A DNA stretch of 64,000 bases, from contig JAOATL010000014.1 of the NCBI GenBank assembly GCA_030158125.1, forward strand, positions 62,001-126,000, given 5' to 3'. This DNA is from Limnohabitans sp. (GTDB taxonomy: Bacteria > Pseudomonadota > Gammaproteobacteria > Burkholderiales > Burkholderiaceae_C). The translations under genes were made by a program, and so were the position numbers. The stretch's first letter is position 1, and every line of letters starts with the position of its first letter. Below, piece after piece: positions 1 to 8,189 of the stretch. Below the pieces are notes generated by a model, which worked only from the letters and a program-made list of their open reading frames with translations, was not told the DNA's origin and ran no database searches.

Positions 1-373
1 GAATGCACAAGAACATGCCTGTGAGATTGGTATCGACCACGTTCTTCCACATCTCCAAACTGAGTTCAGGCAACGGGATAGCAGGTGTACTGACACCGGC
101 ATTGTTGAACAGCAAGTCCACACGACCAAATGTTTTGACACACTGCGCAAACAAATTGGCCACAGAGTCTTCTTGCGTCACATCGGTAGGAACGGCCAGC
201 ACTTTGTAGTTGGCATTGATGGTTTTGGCCTCGGCCGCTACTTCTTCCAAATTCACCAAGCGACGACCAGCCAACACAACGGACCAGCCGTCGTTGAGCA
301 AGGCCAATGCCGTTGCCTTGCCAATGCCTGATCCAGCGCCTGTGACGATGGCAATTTTTGAAGTGTGTGTCAT
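1..373 (-). CDS. SDR-family NAD(P)-dependent oxidoreductase, N-terminal part (runs off window)
   Basis: The reverse strand from the ATG at 373 encodes a protein beginning [20 protein letters not shown], the Rossmann nucleotide-binding glycine motif TGxxxGIG of classical short-chain dehydrogenases. NNAG follows about 90 residues in. The C-terminal half with the catalytic YxxxK lies outside the window, so substrate and cofactor cannot be stated. The gene follows rnr in the same direction with about 70 bp between them, so it may have its own promoter there. The SDR assignment is firm; any more specific function would be a guess. Confidence 0.85.
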   Translation of the reverse strand, partial: MTHTSKIAIVTGAGSGIGKATALALLNDGWSVVLAGRRLVNLEEVAAEAKTINANYKVLAVPTDVTQEDSVANLFAQCVKTFGRVDLLFNNAGVSTPAIPLPELSLEMWKNVVDTNLTGMFLCI

Positions 374-443
374 GGATTCTGTCTCCTGTTTGAGTGTTTG
401 TTACGAAAAAAATGATGTGTTGGTGAAAGAGTCGCCTCGGATT

Positions 444-2756
444 TCATCGTCGACTTTTTCTGGATTGGCTTGATTTCTTGGCACTTGCCGTCTTGGATGC
501 AGTACCCTTTGAAACGACTTTGCCGTTGCGAGTGGAAGGTTTACCGCCCTCAACTTTGCGCGCATTGAAGGGGCGTGATTTGGATTTCACACCTTCAGCA
601 CTTGGCAGCCCAGCGCGTGCGTTGTCATTGCGATGACCGCTTTGCTTGCCTACGCCTTTGTCACGCATTTGGCGCGGACTGAATTCTTCCGCAGGATTGA
701 CCAACCGAAAATCAATTTTACGGCCATCCAAATCGACGCGACTGACCTGAATTTGAACACGGGTGCCAATGGCATAGCGAATGCCTGTTCTTTCACCACG
801 CAACTCTTGGCGAGCTTCGTCAAAGCGGAAATACTCGCCACCGAGCTCGGTGATGTGCACCAAGCCTTCGACGTACAGATTGTCCAAGGTGACGAATATG
901 CCGAAGCTGGTGGCCGATGTGACCACGCCCGAATATTCTTCGCCCAAATGCTCGCGCATGTATTTGCATTTCAGCCAGGCTTCTACATCGCGACTGGCTT
1001 CATCTGCGCGGCGCTCATTGGCACTGCAATGCAGACCTGCGGCCTCCCATGCTTGTTGCTCGGCAGGCGACATTTTGATGCGAGGGGCATCGTCCATTTG
1101 GGCGCCAGCTTTGTTCTTCTGCAAGCGCTTGGCCAATTTGGCATGCGCCTCTCCGGGCACTGGCAAAGCCGGCAACTGGTACTTTTTGCGCGCCAAGATG
1201 GCCTTGATGACACGATGCACCAGCAAGTCAGGATAACGACGAATAGGACTGGTGAAATGCGTGTAGGCCTCGTAAGCCAAGCCAAAGTGACCACTGTTGA
1301 TGGGCGTGTAAATGGCTTGCTGCATAGAGCGCAACAACATGGTGTGGATTTGCTGCGCATCGGGCCGATCTTTGGTGGCTTGTGCAATGTGCTGAAATTC
1401 ACTGGGCTTGGGCTCGTCACTGACGGTGTAAGGCAGGCCCAAAGACTTCAAGTAATTGCGCAGCAAGTCTTTCTTTTCGGGTGTGGGACCTTCGTGCACG
1501 CGAAACAAGCCTGGGTGTTTGCTGCTTTGAATGAAATCAGCACTGCACACATTGGCAGCCAACATGGCCTCTTCGATGAGACGGTGCGCCTCAGTGCGAA
1601 CACGCGGCACAATTTTCTCAATGCGACCGTTGTCGTCGCAAATGATTTGTGTTTCGGTGGTTTCAAAATCTACAGCGCCGCGAACGGCACGTGAAGACAA
1701 GAGCGCACGATACACATCATGCAAATTGAGCAAATCATTGACGCGTGCTTTTCGCTTGACAGCTTCGGGTCCACGTGTATTGGCAAGAATGGCCGCCACT
1801 TCGGTGTAGGTAAAGCGCGCATGGCTGTACATCACCGCTGGGTAAAACTGATAGGCGTGTATTTCACCTTTGGCCGAGATCAGCATGTCACACACCATGC
1901 ACAAGCGTTCTACCTCAGGATTAAGTGAGCACAAGCCATTGGAGAGTTTCTCGGGCAGCATGGGGATGACGCGACGCGGAAAATACACACTGGTGGCACG
2001 GTCGTACGCATCGACATCAATGGCACTGCCTGTTTCAACGTAGTTGCTGACATCGGCAATGGCCACCAACAAGCGCCAGCCTTTCGCCTTGCCAATTTTG
2101 GCAGGCTCACAATAGACCGCATCGTCAAAGTCACGCGCATCTTCACCATCGATGGTGACCAATGGGATGTCTGTCAAATCAATGCGATCTTTGCTGTCTT
2201 GCGGGCGCACTTTGTCTGGTAAACCGCGCGCCATGCTCAGACAGGCCTCGGAAAACTCATGGGGCACGCTGTACTTGCGAACAGCAATGTCGATTTCCAT
2301 GCCAGGATCGTCAATTTCACCCAAAACCTCTTTGACACGTCCGACTGGCTGGCCAAACAAGGCGGGGGGCTCGGTCAACTCCACCACCACCACTTGGCCA
2401 GGCTTGCCTGATCCGATGCCTACTTTGGGGATGAGAATGTCTTGGCCGTAGCGTTTGTCCTCGGGGGCCACAATCCAAATGCCACCTTCGTTGAGCAAGC
2501 GGCCAATGATGGGTTGTGCGGGGCGTTCCAGAATTTCAACCACCCGGCCCTCAGGTCTGCCCTTGCGGTCTTGCCTGACGATGCGAACTTTGACACGGTC
2601 TTTGTGAAGCACCGCGCGCATTTCGTTGGGCGGTAAAAAAATATCGCCATCACCATCGTCACGAATGAAAAAACCATGTCCATCACGATGGCCTTGCACG
2701 CTGCCCTCGATTTCATCGAGCAGTCCAGAGGGGTGACTAATTTTTTTGATATACAA
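444..2756 (-). CDS. rnr: ribonuclease R
   Basis: 3'-to-5' exoribonuclease of the RNB/RNase II superfamily that degrades structured RNA. Order of domains: cold-shock RNA-binding region (LLDEIEGSVQGH onward), RNB catalytic domain with the metal-binding Asp cluster VTIDGEDARDFDD near residues 200-212, a C-terminal S1 domain (SATSFGIFVTLDN...VEGLVHI) and a Lys/Ser-rich basic tail, as usual for RNase R. The start is unusual. The frame stays open to 2801 only by running into the divergent tRNA-Leu gene, and the first internal ATG (NEMRAV) would cut the cold-shock domain. I therefore place the start at the TTG at 2756, followed by YIKKISHPSGLL. An AAAGGA lies immediately before it, too close for a normal ribosome site, so the start is uncertain. 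The product is certain. Confidence 0.9.
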   Translation of the reverse strand: MYIKKISHPSGLLDEIEGSVQGHRDGHGFFIRDDGDGDIFLPPNEMRAVLHKDRVKVRIVRQDRKGRPEGRVVEILERPAQPIIGRLLNEGGIWIVAPEDKRYGQDILIPKVGIGSGKPGQVVVVELTEPPALFGQPVGRVKEVLGEIDDPGMEIDIAVRKYSVPHEFSEACLSMARGLPDKVRPQDSKDRIDLTDIPLVTIDGEDARDFDDAVYCEPAKIGKAKGWRLLVAIADVSNYVETGSAIDVDAYDRATSVYFPRRVIPMLPEKLSNGLCSLNPEVERLCMVCDMLISAKGEIHAYQFYPAVMYSHARFTYTEVAAILANTRGPEAVKRKARVNDLLNLHDVYRALLSSRAVRGAVDFETTETQIICDDNGRIEKIVPRVRTEAHRLIEEAMLAANVCSADFIQSSKHPGLFRVHEGPTPEKKDLLRNYLKSLGLPYTVSDEPKPSEFQHIAQATKDRPDAQQIHTMLLRSMQQAIYTPINSGHFGLAYEAYTHFTSPIRRYPDLLVHRVIKAILARKKYQLPALPVPGEAHAKLAKRLQKNKAGAQMDDAPRIKMSPAEQQAWEAAGLHCSANERRADEASRDVEAWLKCKYMREHLGEEYSGVVTSATSFGIFVTLDNLYVEGLVHITELGGEYFRFDEARQELRGERTGIRYAIGTRVQIQVSRVDLDGRKIDFRLVNPAEEFSPRQMRDKGVGKQSGHRNDNARAGLPSAEGVKSKSRPFNARKVEGGKPSTRNGKVVSKGTASKTASAKKSSQSRKSRR

Positions 2757-2773
2757 TCCTTTTTTTCCTGAAA

Positions 2774-2858
<85 letters not shown>

Positions 2859-2867
2859 AGTTTAAAC

Positions 2868-2894
2868 AAAGCTGCACGCGATGCAGCTTTTTTT
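2868..2894 (+). terminator. Rho-independent terminator after tRNA-Leu
   Basis: A 9-bp stem AAAGCTGCA/TGCAGCTTT with loop CGCGA runs directly into a T-run, 10 bp after the tRNA CCA end. It is the expected end of the single-gene tRNA transcript. Confidence 0.85.
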
Positions 2895-2961
2895 ATGCGC
2901 GGAATTTGCAATTTCATACAGCAAAAGAAGTCGCGCACGCGTTTTAGAGCTATTTGCCCAC

Positions 2962-4371
2962 TTAAATGGGCACAGCAACCAGGTCATGACCTTCGACGCC
3001 CACAATGCGCGCGCGGGTAAATTCACCGGCTTTATAGGTTTTACTGAGCTTCTCAGGTGGCAACAGACGAACCAAACCATCAATTTCGGGGGCATCGGCG
3101 TAGGAGCGGCCCATACCGCCCTTCTTGCCCATGGCTGTGGCTGAGTCCACCAACACTTGCATGGTGGCTCCAACGCGCTGCTGTAAGCGCTGGACAGACA
3201 CTTCCTCGGCCACCGCCATGAAACGCGAACGACGCTCTTCGCGCACAGCCTCGGGCAACATGCCTGGCAATTCGTTGGCGCTTGCACCTTTGACGGGGCT
3301 GTAGGCGAAACATCCGGCTCTGTCGATTTGGGCTTCACGCACAAAGTTCAGCAGGTGCTCAAACTCTTCTTCTGTTTCACCCGGAAAACCTGCAATGAAC
3401 GTGCTGCGGATGACCAATTGAGGGCAGATTTCGCGCCATTGATGAATGCGCTCTAAATTCTTTTCGCCGCTGGCAGGACGCTTCATCCGTTTGAGCACAT
3501 CGGGATGGCTGTGCTGCAAAGGCACATCCAAATATGGCAAGACCAAACCAGAGGCCATGAGAGGCAAGATATCGTCTACGCTAGGGTATGGGTAAACGTA
3601 GTGCAAGCGCACCCACGCGCCATGTTTTTGAGCCATTTCACCCAAGGTTTGAACCAGCTCAAGCATGCGCGTTTTGACTGGACGGCCTTCCCAAAAACCA
3701 GTGCGGTACTTGACGTCAACACCATAGGCAGAGGTGTCTTGGCTAATGACCAGCAATTCTTTCACACCGCCTTCAAACAAGGCCTGAGCCTCTTTCAAGA
3801 CATCGCCAATGGGACGCGACACCAAATCACCTCGCATGGAAGGAATGATGCAAAACGTACAACGATGGTTACAGCCTTCGCTGATTTTCAAATAAGCGTA
3901 ATGACGCGGCGTAAGCTTGAGACCCGCCTCACCAAAGGCGTTGGGCACCAAATCCAAAAAAGGATCATGGGGTTTTGGCAAATGCGCGTGAACAGCATCC
4001 ATCACCTCTTGAGTGGCGTGAGGGCCTGTGACGGCCAGCACACTGGGGTGCATCTCGCGAACCATGTTGCCACCACCCTCCGCCTCTTTGGCGCCCAAAC
4101 AGCCGGTGACAATGACTTTGCCGTTGACGTTCAATGCTTCAGAAATAGTGTCCAAACTTTCCTTGACTGCATCGTCGATGAAGCCACAGGTGTTGACGAT
4201 CACCAGATCGGCACCTTCAAAGGTTTTGGAGGTTTGATAGCCCTCGGCACTCAACTGAGTGAGAATGAGTTCGGAGTCTGTCAGCGCTTTGGGGCAGCCC
4301 AAGCTGACGAAGCCCACTTTGGGGGCGGGCGATGTGGCAGTTCCAGGGCCTGTGCTTGCAATTTCGTTCAT
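2962..4371 (-). CDS. rimO: ribosomal protein S12 methylthiotransferase RimO
   Basis: Radical-SAM enzyme that methylthiolates the conserved Asp of ribosomal protein S12. The N-terminal MTTase domain carries its three iron-sulfur cysteines at C26 (VSLGC), C62 (NTCGF) and C91 (TGCLG). The radical-SAM CxxxCxxC is at C167, C171 and C174 ([10 protein letters not shown]), followed by [13 protein letters not shown], typical of RimO rather than MiaB. A C-terminal TRAM-like region ends the protein. The length of 469 residues fits the family. The gene is co-directional with phaR (53 bp gap) and about 100 bp from the convergent tRNA-Leu terminator. Confidence 0.95.
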   Translation of the reverse strand: MNEIASTGPGTATSPAPKVGFVSLGCPKALTDSELILTQLSAEGYQTSKTFEGADLVIVNTCGFIDDAVKESLDTISEALNVNGKVIVTGCLGAKEAEGGGNMVREMHPSVLAVTGPHATQEVMDAVHAHLPKPHDPFLDLVPNAFGEAGLKLTPRHYAYLKISEGCNHRCTFCIIPSMRGDLVSRPIGDVLKEAQALFEGGVKELLVISQDTSAYGVDVKYRTGFWEGRPVKTRMLELVQTLGEMAQKHGAWVRLHYVYPYPSVDDILPLMASGLVLPYLDVPLQHSHPDVLKRMKRPASGEKNLERIHQWREICPQLVIRSTFIAGFPGETEEEFEHLLNFVREAQIDRAGCFAYSPVKGASANELPGMLPEAVREERRSRFMAVAEEVSVQRLQQRVGATMQVLVDSATAMGKKGGMGRSYADAPEIDGLVRLLPPEKLSKTYKAGEFTRARIVGVEGHDLVAVPI

Positions 4372-4424
4372 GGCCCTATTGTCCCAGCAAATCGATCGCC
4401 TCTGGCTGGCCAGGTTTCACAGAA

Positions 4425-4928
4425 TCAGGGCTTCAAGCCAAATGCCGTCAAAAATTGGGCCGTTTGCTTTTGCATTTGATCTTGCATTTGACTCATGATG
4501 TTATTGGATTGGTGACCCATTTTGGATTGCATCAGCATCAAGGATTGCAAATTACTTTCAAGGTACGAGCCCATGTACCCCTGCATGGCGTGGCCATAAA
4601 AACGGATGATGTTGGCCAAAACAGCTTCGGTGAACATGGGTGCACCGGCCGACTCCTCTTCCAAAATGATTTGCAACAGAATGCTGCGTGTGAGATCTTC
4701 ACCCGATTTGGCGTCTTTCACGGCAAAAGTGTGACCGTCCATCACCAAGTATTTAATTTCAGCTAGCGTGATGTAACTTGAGGTGGTGGTGTCGTACAAC
4801 CTGCGATTGGGGTATTTTTTAATCACCCGCTGCACTTTGACCACTGCTTGATTGGCATTGTCAGTGGCTTCTGGCTGTGAATTTGCGGCATTCACATGGG
4901 TGGTGGATTTGGCTGATTGACGTGCCAT
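4425..4928 (-). CDS. phaR: polyhydroxyalkanoate synthesis repressor PhaR
   Basis: DNA- and PHB-binding regulator that represses phasin and its own gene when no PHB granules are present (known for the family). The PHB_acc N-terminal domain is clear: VIKKYPNRRLYDTTTSSYIT followed by LAEIKYLVMDG and LTRSILLQIILEEE (about residues 35-95). The C-terminal part is Gln/Met-rich (SQMQDQMQKQTAQF), as usual. The length of 167 residues is normal. No phaC/A/B genes are here; the only other PHB-related gene in the window is 3-hydroxybutyrate dehydrogenase near 18.2 kb. Confidence 0.93.
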   Translation of the reverse strand: MARQSAKSTTHVNAANSQPEATDNANQAVVKVQRVIKKYPNRRLYDTTTSSYITLAEIKYLVMDGHTFAVKDAKSGEDLTRSILLQIILEEESAGAPMFTEAVLANIIRFYGHAMQGYMGSYLESNLQSLMLMQSKMGHQSNNIMSQMQDQMQKQTAQFLTAFGLKP

Positions 4929-4970
4929 GTTTTAGACTCTTCACAATATAAACAATGCAATTCGATTGAA

Positions 4971-4997
4971 TGCAGCAATGAACCACAGTATGCTGCA
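4971..4997. promoter_or_regulatory. candidate PhaR operator (inverted repeat upstream of phaR)
   Basis: TGCAGCA at 4971-4977 and TGCTGCA at 4991-4997 form a perfect 7-bp inverted repeat with centres 20 bp apart, about two helical turns. It lies 43-69 bp upstream of the phaR ATG. PhaR proteins are known to autorepress and to bind TGC-rich sites, so this is a plausible operator. That assignment is inference. Confidence 0.4.
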
Positions 4998-5055
4998 CCG
5001 CAACAGATTGTAGAGTTATCAAATCATCCTGTACTACGGGGAGTTACCCTCAAAC

Positions 5056-5472
5056 ATGCTCAACGCCAATCACGCAGCGCTGTTTTTTACCGTAGCCATG
5101 CTGGCTGTGACCACCTATTTTTTATTTGGATCGATCCCGCTTCTGATTTTGAAACATGACAACACCATGGACGCCAAGTTCATTCGGTCGTTTTACATCA
5201 CATACTTCAAGTTTGCGATTGTCGCAGCCACAGCAGCAGCCATCAGTTACACATTTGCAGCCAGGCCTGCACTGGCCTTGGGTGCCGCCAGCATCGCAAT
5301 ATTGACCTTGGTTCTAAAGTACAGGTTCATTCCCCAAATGGACCAACTGGGGTCAGAGATCCGCGACAACAATTTGATGGCCATTCCCGATTTTCGAAAA
5401 ATTCACAAAACAGCCATCCTGCTCAACGCAACCCAACTCATGACCGTCCTCGGTGGCCTGAGCTTGATGTAA
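5056..5472 (+). CDS. small integral membrane protein of unknown function
   Basis: 138 residues with about four hydrophobic segments: LFFTVAMLAVTTYFLFG near 10-27, FAIVAATAAAISYTFAA near 53-69, ALALGAASIAILTLVL near 71-87 and a C-terminal AILLNATQLMTVLGGLSLM. A hydrophilic loop with PQMDQLGSEIRDN lies between segments 3 and 4. I recognise no named family. A GGGGAG ribosome site is present at 5038-5043, about 12 bases before the ATG. The gene diverges from phaR, and its stop codon touches the left arm of a palindromic repeat. Confidence 0.6.
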   Translation: MLNANHAALFFTVAMLAVTTYFLFGSIPLLILKHDNTMDAKFIRSFYITYFKFAIVAATAAAISYTFAARPALALGAASIAILTLVLKYRFIPQMDQLGSEIRDNNLMAIPDFRKIHKTAILLNATQLMTVLGGLSLM

Positions 5473-5530
5473 TTAATTGGGGTCAGAGCAACATTAATTG
5501 AAAATTAATGTTGCTCTGACCCCAATTAAT
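5472..5530. repeat. palindromic hairpin repeat, copy 1
   Basis: A perfect inverted repeat with 28-bp arms (5472-5499 and 5503-5530) and a 3-nt loop. The core is GGGGTCAGAGCAACATTAAT, with outer bases ATTAATT. Similar elements recur at 9181, 12651 and 14816. This copy differs from the others at one core base pair (AGC where the others have ATC), changed on both arms. It lies between two convergent genes and could act as a bidirectional terminator. Confidence 0.9.
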
Positions 5531-5554
5531 GACGCCCATGAATGTGAACTCACT

Positions 5555-6439
5555 TTATGTCGGGAGGCGAAATTCTCGCCACAAGAGGTACAAGCCACTG
5601 AGCACCACGATGCTGGCGCCTAAAACCACGGGGGTATCGGGTGTTTGCCCAAACACCAGCCACCCGCCCAATGTCATGTAAATAATTTGTTGGTACAAAA
5701 AAGGACCCAACACTGCCGCGGTGGCGTATCGATGCGCCAAGGCAGACGCTGTGTGCCCCAAGCCACCCGTTAAACCTGCCAAGATCAAAACGCACCAAAC
5801 TTGCCAAGAGTCTGGTGTTTGCCAAAACCAAATGGCAAATGGTGCCAACACCACAGAAGGCACCGCTGCAGATGTCAGCTGTGTCGAAATAGGATGATCA
5901 CTGCCGGCCAGTCGACGTGTCATTAAATTAAATGCGGCATACAGTAACGCATTCAAAATACTGAGCAGAATGGCCGGATGGAAGCCTTGACTTCCCGGCC
6001 GAATGATGATCAATACACCTACAAATCCGATACAAATGGCCATCCATTTTTTTGCGTCTAAGGGCTCATGAAGCCACACGGCCGAGATAAGTGCAATCAA
6101 TATGGGCACAGAAAACTGGACCGCCCCAGTTTCAGCCAATTGCAAATACTGCAGTGCGAAAAAATTAAGACCCGTCATGAGGGCTAACATCACGCCGCGC
6201 AGCAACTGCAAGCGCGGCTTGCTAATTTGGAAGAGGCTCGTGCCCATGGACGGCATGAATATGGCCGTGGTTAAGAAAGTGTGAAATACAAATCTCAACC
6301 AAACAACTTGAAGCACCGGCACAGATTGCACCAACCACTTTGCGCTGGTGTCCAAAACTGCAAACATCAAAGTGGTTGCAGTGACCAAGGCAATGCCAAT
6401 TTGACGGTTGCGGGATGTGTCACTCAGAATTTGAGACAT
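5555..6439 (-). CDS. EamA/DMT-family transporter
   Basis: 294 residues with ten predicted hydrophobic segments arranged as two EamA repeats. The first starts at GIALVTATTLMFAVLDTSAK and the second at HPAILLSILNALLYAAFNL. These are drug/metabolite-type inner membrane exporters; the substrate cannot be inferred. The gene follows the GntR regulator with only 10 bp between them, so the two are probably co-transcribed. This exporter may therefore belong to the GntR-controlled function that includes the divergent PdxA-like and TctC genes. Confidence 0.85.
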   Translation of the reverse strand: MSQILSDTSRNRQIGIALVTATTLMFAVLDTSAKWLVQSVPVLQVVWLRFVFHTFLTTAIFMPSMGTSLFQISKPRLQLLRGVMLALMTGLNFFALQYLQLAETGAVQFSVPILIALISAVWLHEPLDAKKWMAICIGFVGVLIIIRPGSQGFHPAILLSILNALLYAAFNLMTRRLAGSDHPISTQLTSAAVPSVVLAPFAIWFWQTPDSWQVWCVLILAGLTGGLGHTASALAHRYATAAVLGPFLYQQIIYMTLGGWLVFGQTPDTPVVLGASIVVLSGLYLLWREFRLPT

Positions 6440-6449
6440 ACAGATGCGA

Positions 6450-7094
6450 TTACTTCACAACCCGTTTGATGGTGTTTTCAAAATGCGTCTCAACGGCTTT
6501 TTTAATTCTTTTCGCATCACGCTGCGCCAATGCCAGCGCAATCTGCTCGTGATCGTCCAGCGCCCCCCGCCAGTTGTCTGGCGTGCTATTGCCGCTGTAA
6601 CGCAGGCTTCGCATGCGTTTGCTCAGTGTGTTGTGCACCATGGTGAGTGACTCATTGTCTGCCATGTCCACCAAAGCATCGTGAATCTTTTGATTCAACT
6701 CAAAATATTCAGGGCGCTTGCCTTTGGCATACAAGGCCTTCATTTTTTCATGCATGGCCAACACTTGGTCTATGCGCTTTTGATCTGCTTTGCACGCTTT
6801 TTGTGCCGCAAAGCTCTCTAGCATGCCCATCACTTCCAACATGTCAGCCGCATCCTTGGCGCTGAATGTTTTAACGACCGCACCTCTTAAAGGCAGTAAT
6901 TCAACCAAGCCTTCAGCGGCCAATACTTTCAGTGCCTCACGGATTGGCGTGCGTGACACGCCCAAGTCTTTACTGATCTCAAGTTCGGGGACACGGTCAC
7001 CAGGTTTGATGTGAGATTCCACAATCAAACTGCGAAGCCGAGCAGTTACCTCCGAATGCAACGAGGTTCTGGCGATGGGGTCCTTGGTGGGCAT
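6450..7094 (-). CDS. GntR-family (FadR/FCD subfamily) transcriptional regulator
   Basis: The N-terminal winged helix (LHSEVTARLRSLIVESHIKPGDRVPE then LGVSRTPIREALKVLAAEGLV) is followed by an alpha-helical FCD effector domain with metal-ligand-like positions (ELNQKIHDALVD, ALDDHEQIALAL). I start at the ATG at 7094 (MPTKDPIA); the frame extends 20 codons further, but that part overlaps the promoter region and has no domain. The gene diverges from the PdxA-like gene. A palindromic GTAATTAC at 7168-7175, just after the promoter of that gene, is a likely binding site. It is probably a repressor relieved by a small acid; the effector is unknown. Confidence 0.9.
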   Translation of the reverse strand: MPTKDPIARTSLHSEVTARLRSLIVESHIKPGDRVPELEISKDLGVSRTPIREALKVLAAEGLVELLPLRGAVVKTFSAKDAADMLEVMGMLESFAAQKACKADQKRIDQVLAMHEKMKALYAKGKRPEYFELNQKIHDALVDMADNESLTMVHNTLSKRMRSLRYSGNSTPDNWRGALDDHEQIALALAQRDAKRIKKAVETHFENTIKRVVK

Positions 7095-7132
7095 GCGGTT
7101 ATGACTGGAAAAACTGAGGGTAATAACGGATG

Positions 7133-7175
7133 TTGGACATTCTACGAGATTCACTATACTGAGATCCGTAATTAC
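7133..7175 (+). promoter_or_regulatory. sigma-70-type promoter with GntR-type operator before the PdxA-like gene
   Basis: TTGGAC (7133-7138), a 16-bp spacer and TATACT (7155-7160) make a good -35/-10 pair reading toward the PdxA-like gene. The palindrome GTAATTAC (7168-7175) lies where transcription would start and is followed by a direct repeat AGATTACAGATT. A repressor there would block initiation. The operator role is inferred from position and from the symmetric sites typical of FCD-type GntR proteins. Confidence 0.6.
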
Positions 7176-7203
7176 AGATTACAGATTAAAACCTGGACAC
7201 CAC

Positions 7204-8169
7204 ATGACGCAACCTACCATTGCCCTCTTCACAGGCGACCCTGCGGGCATCGGCCCCGAGCTAGTTCAAAAACTACTGAACAGCCCCATTAGCCAACAGG
7301 CTGGCAAGATCATTTTGATTGCCCAAAATGGCAGTGTACAAACGCCTCCTCAGGTTGAGTGGCATGAATGGCCTGGACGCCATTCGCCACAGTTTCCCAA
7401 GGCAGTTGCCAACGCCGACAACGGCGCTTACATGATTAAAGCTTTGGCCGAGGGTGTTTCGTTGGTCAGAGATGGACTGGCCGATGCTTTTTGCTTTGCG
7501 CCGCTCAATAAAAGCGCGCTGCGCATGGGTGGTATGCATCAAGAAGATGAACTTCGTTGGTTTGCGGAGTTCCTGAAATACAAGGGCGTGTGCGGCGAAC
7601 TCAACGTTCTGCAAGACCTCTGGACTTCCCGCGTCACATCACATGTGGCACTCAAGGAGGTCAGTAGTTTGCTCACCAGCGAAAAGGTGTATGAGTCAAT
7701 TGAGATGATTTCAAAAGCCTTAATCGCTTCAGGCAAGCCCTCTCCCCGATTGGCCGTTTGTGGACTCAACCCCCACAACGGTGACAACGGCAACTATGGC
7801 GATGAAGAACTCAGCATCATTGCACCGGGCGTTGAATTGGCCAAGCAAGCGGGTATTCCCGCTGACGGGCCCTTCCCTGCCGACACGGCTTTTGTCCGCG
7901 CCATTCGCAAAGAAGGTGGCTACGACGGCGTGGTCACCATGTACCACGACCAAGGTCAAATTGCCATGAAGCTGATGGGATTTGAAAAAGGGGTCACCGT
8001 GCATGGTGGTTTGCCAATCCCCATCTGCACCCCTGCGCACGGCACAGCCTACGACATAGCGGGTGCAAACCTGGCCAATCCGCAAGCCATGTGCAATGCA
8101 TTTGAATTGGCCTGTCGCATGGGACAACACCACAAGCAATTCAAACAAAAAGTATCGGTCGCATCTTAA
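7204..8169 (+). CDS. PdxA-family dehydrogenase (PdxA2/TphB-like, not housekeeping PdxA by context)
   Basis: 321 residues of the 4-hydroxythreonine-4-phosphate dehydrogenase family: GDPAGIGPEL near the N-terminus and metal-binding histidines at H147 (VTSHVAL), H191 (LNPHNGDNG) and H279 (TPAHGTAYDIAG). Family members oxidise a secondary alcohol next to a phosphate or carboxylate. Besides pyridoxine synthesis they act in catabolism of four-carbon sugar acids (PdxA2) or as dihydrodiol dehydrogenases (TphB). The divergent GntR regulator and the downstream TctC gene 20 bp away suggest a catabolic role. No kinase or dioxygenase partner is in the window, so the substrate stays open. Confidence 0.8.
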   Translation: MTQPTIALFTGDPAGIGPELVQKLLNSPISQQAGKIILIAQNGSVQTPPQVEWHEWPGRHSPQFPKAVANADNGAYMIKALAEGVSLVRDGLADAFCFAPLNKSALRMGGMHQEDELRWFAEFLKYKGVCGELNVLQDLWTSRVTSHVALKEVSSLLTSEKVYESIEMISKALIASGKPSPRLAVCGLNPHNGDNGNYGDEELSIIAPGVELAKQAGIPADGPFPADTAFVRAIRKEGGYDGVVTMYHDQGQIAMKLMGFEKGVTVHGGLPIPICTPAHGTAYDIAGANLANPQAMCNAFELACRMGQHHKQFKQKVSVAS

Positions 8170-8189
8170 GTCTCAATTAAAGGAACGTC

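Noticed and set aside
633..1694. Long plus-strand open frame of 353 codons opposite rnr
   Set aside because: It lies antisense to well-conserved RNB coding sequence, its translation shows no domain, and antisense frames of this length are common opposite conserved genes in this base composition.
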